Assembly (NCBI GenBank): GCA_964475685.1
Contig: CAYYXP010000064.1
Span: 1-8,892, forward strand
Length of the DNA stretch: 8,892 bases
DNA from: CAVVWJ01 sp964475685
GTDB taxonomy: Bacteria > Gemmatimonadota > Gemmatimonadetes > Gemmatimonadales > GWC2-71-9
Reading direction: 5' to 3'
A model generated the notes under the pieces. The model did not search any database. It worked only from the letters and a program-made list of their open reading frames with translations, and had not been told where the DNA came from. The position numbers and the translations under genes were made by a program. Of this stretch, positions 6,003 through 8,892 are shown one piece after another; the stretch's first letter is position 1; the number at the start of each line of letters is the position of its first letter.

Positions 6003-6826
6003 TAAACATAGGTGCGCCGGAGCATGTCAGCCGTCGGACCGTCCAGCCGGTCGGCCCAGCGAAGCCGATCGAAGAGCTGGAGCAGGTCGTCCTCCGTCAG
6101 CCGCTGGTGACGGAGGTCCTTGAGATCGTACGCGACCCGGCCTCGATGCATGACCAGAATGCGTTCGCCCAGCTCCACCGCCTGGGCCATCGAGTGGGTG
6201 ACCATCAGCGTCGTAAGCGCGCCGGCGGTGATGGCGCTCTGGGTGAGCCGGATCACCTGCTCCGCGCTCCGGGGGTCGAGAGCCGCGGTGTGCTCATCCA
6301 GCAACAGCAGAGTCGGCCGGACCAGCGTGGCCATGAGCAGCGTCAGCGCCTGGCGCTGCCCGCCCGACAACAGCCCGATGGGCGTATCGAGGCGCTCCTC
6401 CAGGCCCATCCCCAGCGTGGCCACCGCCGTCCGCAGGGCCCGCCTCTGATCGCCAGCCAGGGCCCGGCGGAGCCACCGGCTTCCGCCGCGCCGGGAAGCC
6501 AGCGCCAGGTTCTCCGCCACGCTCAGGTCAGCTGCCGTCCCGGTGAACGGGTTCTGGAACACCCGGCCGATCAGCCGGGCTCGCCCCTGCTCCGTCCACC
6601 GGGTCACTTCCCGCCCATCCAGGTAGACCCTGCCGCCGGTGAGTGCCAGGCTGCCGGCGATGGCATTCAGCAGGCTGGACTTCCCCGACCCATTGGCGCC
6701 GAGGACGGCCGTGAAGGTGCCCCGCTCGAGCTCGAGGTCTACCGAGTCGAGGGCTCGCATCTCACTCGGCGTGCCCCGGTGAAAGACGTGGGAGACCGCC
6801 TCGAGCCGGAGCGCGATGTCAGGCAT
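6002..6826 (-). CDS. ABC transporter ATPase, COG1101 type
   Basis: A 274-residue nucleotide-binding subunit. Walker A GANGSGKSS (43-51), Q-loop FQNP (90-93), signature LSGGQRQA (153-160), Walker B LLLLDEH (173-179) and H-loop THS (210-212) are all intact. The DEHTAALD Walker B/D-loop (His where most have Pro) and the ending RGRVAYDLKDLRHQRLTEDD ... LF mark the COG1101 branch that pairs with COG4120 permeases and COG2984 binding proteins; characterised relatives include the tryptophan importer TrpXYZ of streptococci. The substrate here is unknown. The ATG at 6826 lies inside the permease gene end (8-base overlap) and its stop touches the kinase start, so it is translated in tandem with both. 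Confidence 0.93.
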   Translation of the reverse strand: MPDIALRLEAVSHVFHRGTPSEMRALDSVDLELERGTFTAVLGANGSGKSSLLNAIAGSLALTGGRVYLDGREVTRWTEQGRARLIGRVFQNPFTGTAADLSVAENLALASRRGGSRWLRRALAGDQRRALRTAVATLGMGLEERLDTPIGLLSGGQRQALTLLMATLVRPTLLLLDEHTAALDPRSAEQVIRLTQSAITAGALTTLMVTHSMAQAVELGERILVMHRGRVAYDLKDLRHQRLTEDDLLQLFDRLRWADRLDGPTADMLRRTYV

Positions 6827-7766
6827 GGCTGCGGGCGTCTTTCGGCACCCGACTGGAGCGAACCCTGCGCGCCAATTGCGGCAGCACCAGCACCGCGAGC
6901 ACGAAAAGCGCGGTCACCAGTTTGAGCGCGCTCGGGTTGAGCCCGGCCCTCACCGCGCCCGCGACGAGCAGGCGAAAGATCACCGCACCGACTACCGCTC
7001 CCGCGATCCAGCGCCCGATGGAGCGCTTGCCCAGCAGCGCCTCCCCGACCATGAGATTCGCCAGTCCCGTCACCAGCGCTCCGATGCCCATCTGGATGTT
7101 CGAGTAGCCGGAGTACTGGGCAAAGAGCGCCCCCGAGAGCGCGATGAGGCCGTTCGAGAGACCAAGGCCGACCACGATCATGCGGTCCACGTCGATGGCC
7201 ACCGCCCTCGCCATCTGCGGGTTGTTCCCCGCCGCCCGCATGGCCAGCCCGAGATCGGTTCCCATGAAGAGCGCCAGCAGGAGCGCCAGTCCACCGGCCA
7301 GCAGCGCCATCAGCACCAGGCTGGCGATGCTGCCACCGCTGACGGAGGTGCCGAGCACCGTGAGGTCGGCCGGAAGCCCGAAGAGCCGCTGCCCCAGCCC
7401 TTCGGCCAGAGTCACCAGGCTTGCTGTCGAGGTGAGGGAGAGGTTGCCGCTCCCCATGACGAAGAGGTTGACCGAATAGATCGCCGTGCTCGTCAGGACG
7501 CCCGCCAGCAGGGCGCTCACCAGGAACCGGGTACGAAGGGTTCCGCTGATGACCCCGGCGAGGATGCCCGCGAGGGTGGCGATGGCCGTGGCCGGGAGGG
7601 GATGCACATCCCGCACGAGGAGCGCGGCGACGACGGCTGCCCCGACCCCGTACGATCCGTCGGCGGTGAGGTCGAGCGTGTCGTAGATGCGGTAGCTGAT
7701 GAAGACGCCGAGGCCGAGCAGGGCGAGAATGAGGCCGATCGTTGCCGCCCCGATGAGGAGGTTCAC
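6819..7766 (-). CDS. ABC transporter permease, COG4120 / BPD_transp_2 type
   Basis: A 315-residue inner-membrane protein with about nine hydrophobic segments (roughly 4-24, 39-52, 57-76, 81-104, 146-168, 196-219, 225-244, 253-271, 281-299). LDLTADGSYGVGAA (31-44) and AMRAAGNNPQMARAVAIDVD (175-194), the coupling loop for the ATPase, followed by GLGLSNGLIALSGALFAQYSGY and DIxMGIG-like NIQMGIGALVTGLANLMVGE, are the signature of the COG4120 permeases that import amino acids or other small solutes with a COG2984 lipoprotein. Start is GTG at 7766 with GAGG seven bases before it. It overlaps the ATPase gene by eight bases. Its likely partner binding protein is not in the window. Confidence 0.92.
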   Translation of the reverse strand: MNLLIGAATIGLILALLGLGVFISYRIYDTLDLTADGSYGVGAAVVAALLVRDVHPLPATAIATLAGILAGVISGTLRTRFLVSALLAGVLTSTAIYSVNLFVMGSGNLSLTSTASLVTLAEGLGQRLFGLPADLTVLGTSVSGGSIASLVLMALLAGGLALLLALFMGTDLGLAMRAAGNNPQMARAVAIDVDRMIVVGLGLSNGLIALSGALFAQYSGYSNIQMGIGALVTGLANLMVGEALLGKRSIGRWIAGAVVGAVIFRLLVAGAVRAGLNPSALKLVTALFVLAVLVLPQLARRVRSSRVPKDARSHA

Positions 7767-7773
7767 GATCCGG

Positions 7774-7777
7774 CCTC
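7774..7777 (-). promoter_or_regulatory. Ribosome binding site of the permease, over the STAS-gene stop
   Basis: On the minus strand TGAGG contains both the stop codon of the STAS-protein gene (TGA) and the GAGG site for the permease GTG start seven bases on. This fixes the GTG start and implies that translation of the two genes is coupled. Confidence 0.65.
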
Positions 7778-8892
7778 AGGAAATCTGAGTGATGGGACCG
7801 ACCCAGCCGACGCCGCGCAGGAGGGCGCTCTCTCCCACTGCGCCCTCACTCCGGTCGTCCCACAACAGGTGCAAAACGTCACGCAGTTGCTGGTTGGTGA
7901 AGATCCCCCTCATCAGGTCGCCCAATTCCACCGTCCGCTGAGGCAGGGGGTGGTAAGAGAACACCGCGGCGTGAAAGTGACCGAAGAGCCCCATGGCCCC
8001 CAGCGGGCGGAGGTGGGCCGCGAGCGGCCCCTCGGGGGCCCGTGCGACCACCCCGGCGATGATGGCCGTCGTCACCGAATGAGTGCGCTCCGGGGCGAAC
8101 GACAGCCAATCGCGCACGGCAGGCACCTCGAACTGGAGCGGCGCAATGCCGGGCGACTGCCGGAGCCTTGTCCCGGAGAGCCCGGTCGTTTCCCCGGCGA
8201 TGACCAGCCCCGCCACCTTGCCGCCGGCGGCCTCGAGGCACACCCCCGCCAGCTCGGAGAAGGAAATCGAGTCCACCTCGGGCTGGGTGCTGAACTGCAC
8301 CAGCTTGGTGAACCCTCCCTCGCAGGTCAGGCCCGACCCAAGCACAACGCGCGGAGCGACTGACCCTTCACCGACGAGGTAATCCGCCATCCGGGCGCCG
8401 TCGCTGGGGAAGTACGCGACGCATCCCGCGACCGCGATGAGCTCTCCGAGCCGCTCGCGGCACTCCTCATGGCCCCCTCCGATCGCGCCGATCCCGAGGC
8501 CGAAGGCGCCGGCGGGCAAGCTCACGACGGAGCAGTCGTCCGGTCCCAGGGGAGATCGAGTCAGTTGATTGGGATCGCCGTGCAACCGGCAGCTCAGGGT
8601 GCCCTGCGGAGCGCAGGAGGACATCTGGTACCGGCCGCTGGTCGAGGAGCTGGCGCGGAGCTGCCAGGAGGATTGCCGGAGGTTCTTCGGCCCGCCGGAC
8701 TCGTCCGCGGCGTCGAAGCGCGAATCCCACCCGGCGGTGGTGAACGCCTCGCGCAGCGCCGGCGCCATGCCGGTGAGCTTCAACTGGCCGCGGAGGACCG
8801 CCAACTCCTCCTGCCAGCGTGCCAGGACCCTGGTGCCCGCGGAACTGACGTAGGTGACATCGGAGAGATCGATGCTCAGCGACCGCACGCCG
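7776..8892 (-). CDS. STAS-domain protein fused to an unrecognised domain, 5' end missing
   Basis: The gene enters from the right edge; 371 codons are in the window and the frame is open at 8892. The first GTG (8888) is an internal Val, because the reading GVRSLSIDLSDVTYVSSAGTRVLARWQEEL is mid-STAS; the first ~30-50 residues are missing. The phosphorylatable serine of SpoIIAA-type STAS proteins aligns with the second Ser of VSSAG (bases 8841-8843). The STAS part ends near LTGMAPALREAFTTAGW (~8730). A Ser/Gln/Cys-rich linker follows, then ~270 residues I do not recognise, with DDCSVVSLPAGAFGLGIGAIGGGHEECRERLG, SFSELAGVCLEAAGGKVAGLVIAGETTGL and a closing GVGWVGPITQIS. It has six or more cysteines and no clear membrane segment, so it is probably cytoplasmic. 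It is the gene directly before the permease and is coupled to it through a shared stop/ribosome site. Confidence 0.78.
   Translation of the reverse strand, partial: GVRSLSIDLSDVTYVSSAGTRVLARWQEELAVLRGQLKLTGMAPALREAFTTAGWDSRFDAADESGGPKNLRQSSWQLRASSSTSGRYQMSSCAPQGTLSCRLHGDPNQLTRSPLGPDDCSVVSLPAGAFGLGIGAIGGGHEECRERLGELIAVAGCVAYFPSDGARMADYLVGEGSVAPRVVLGSGLTCEGGFTKLVQFSTQPEVDSISFSELAGVCLEAAGGKVAGLVIAGETTGLSGTRLRQSPGIAPLQFEVPAVRDWLSFAPERTHSVTTAIIAGVVARAPEGPLAAHLRPLGAMGLFGHFHAAVFSYHPLPQRTVELGDLMRGIFTNQQLRDVLHLLWDDRSEGAVGESALLRGVGWVGPITQIS

Noticed and set aside
5990..6925. A 311-codon plus-strand open frame opposite the ATPase gene
   Set aside because: Shadow of an ATPase gene with all motifs intact; no motif of its own.
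6816..8363. A 515-codon plus-strand open frame opposite the permease and STAS genes
   Set aside because: Low-complexity His/Arg/Gln/Glu-rich translation; the other strand carries recognised transporter and STAS sequence with tight operon spacing.
1..8892. CRISPR arrays, tRNA or rRNA genes, insertion sequences, phage genes
   Set aside because: No regularly spaced repeats, tRNA-like cloverleaf, rRNA signature, transposase or phage protein was seen by eye on either strand.

Overview
The window is GC-rich chromosomal DNA from a soil-type bacterium, most likely a Gemmatimonadota member or close relative. This rests on the style of the proteins: a Ser/Thr kinase with the wording typical of that phylum (GxGAMATVYLA, RFLREI, HPNILPVSDSG), a secreted DinB-fold protein ending in a YLRLNGLLPP-like tail, and an exported DUF5916/CBM9-type protein. 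No rRNA, tRNA, CRISPR array, insertion sequence or phage gene is visible. Taxonomy is inferred from protein style only.

Left part (1-3825, all minus strand). Reading leftwards from 3825 there is a secreted DinB-family protein, then 28 bases later a 923-residue UPF0182 membrane protein, then the N-terminal end of a DUF5916/CBM9-like exported protein that leaves the window at base 1. The first two are probably cotranscribed.

Middle part (3826-5170, plus strand), a toxin-antitoxin island. A strong sigma70-type promoter (4016-4044) with two 8-bp palindromes in it drives an intact BrnA-type antitoxin (4139-4447). Between promoter and antitoxin lie the two ends of a brnT toxin gene, still in one frame but lacking the central ~50 codons, with a 12-bp perfect palindrome at the join. 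This looks like a toxin deletion that left promoter and antitoxin. About 100 bases on, behind a second promoter with a TA-repeat -10 region, is a complete VapBC pair whose genes overlap by four bases.

Right part (8892-5157, all minus strand), a tightly packed operon. In transcription order: a protein with an N-terminal STAS domain fused to a ~270-residue region I do not recognise (5' end outside the window), an ABC permease of the COG4120 type, its COG1101-type ATPase, and a soluble Ser/Thr kinase. The spacings are 9 bases, an 8-base overlap and a 1-base overlap, so translation is probably coupled throughout. The matching substrate-binding protein (COG2984, TrpX-like) is not in the window and may lie upstream of 8892. 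STAS protein, transporter and kinase in one operon suggest transport tied to phosphorylation-dependent signalling; that link is inference. The kinase and vapC genes converge and overlap tail to tail by 14 bases.
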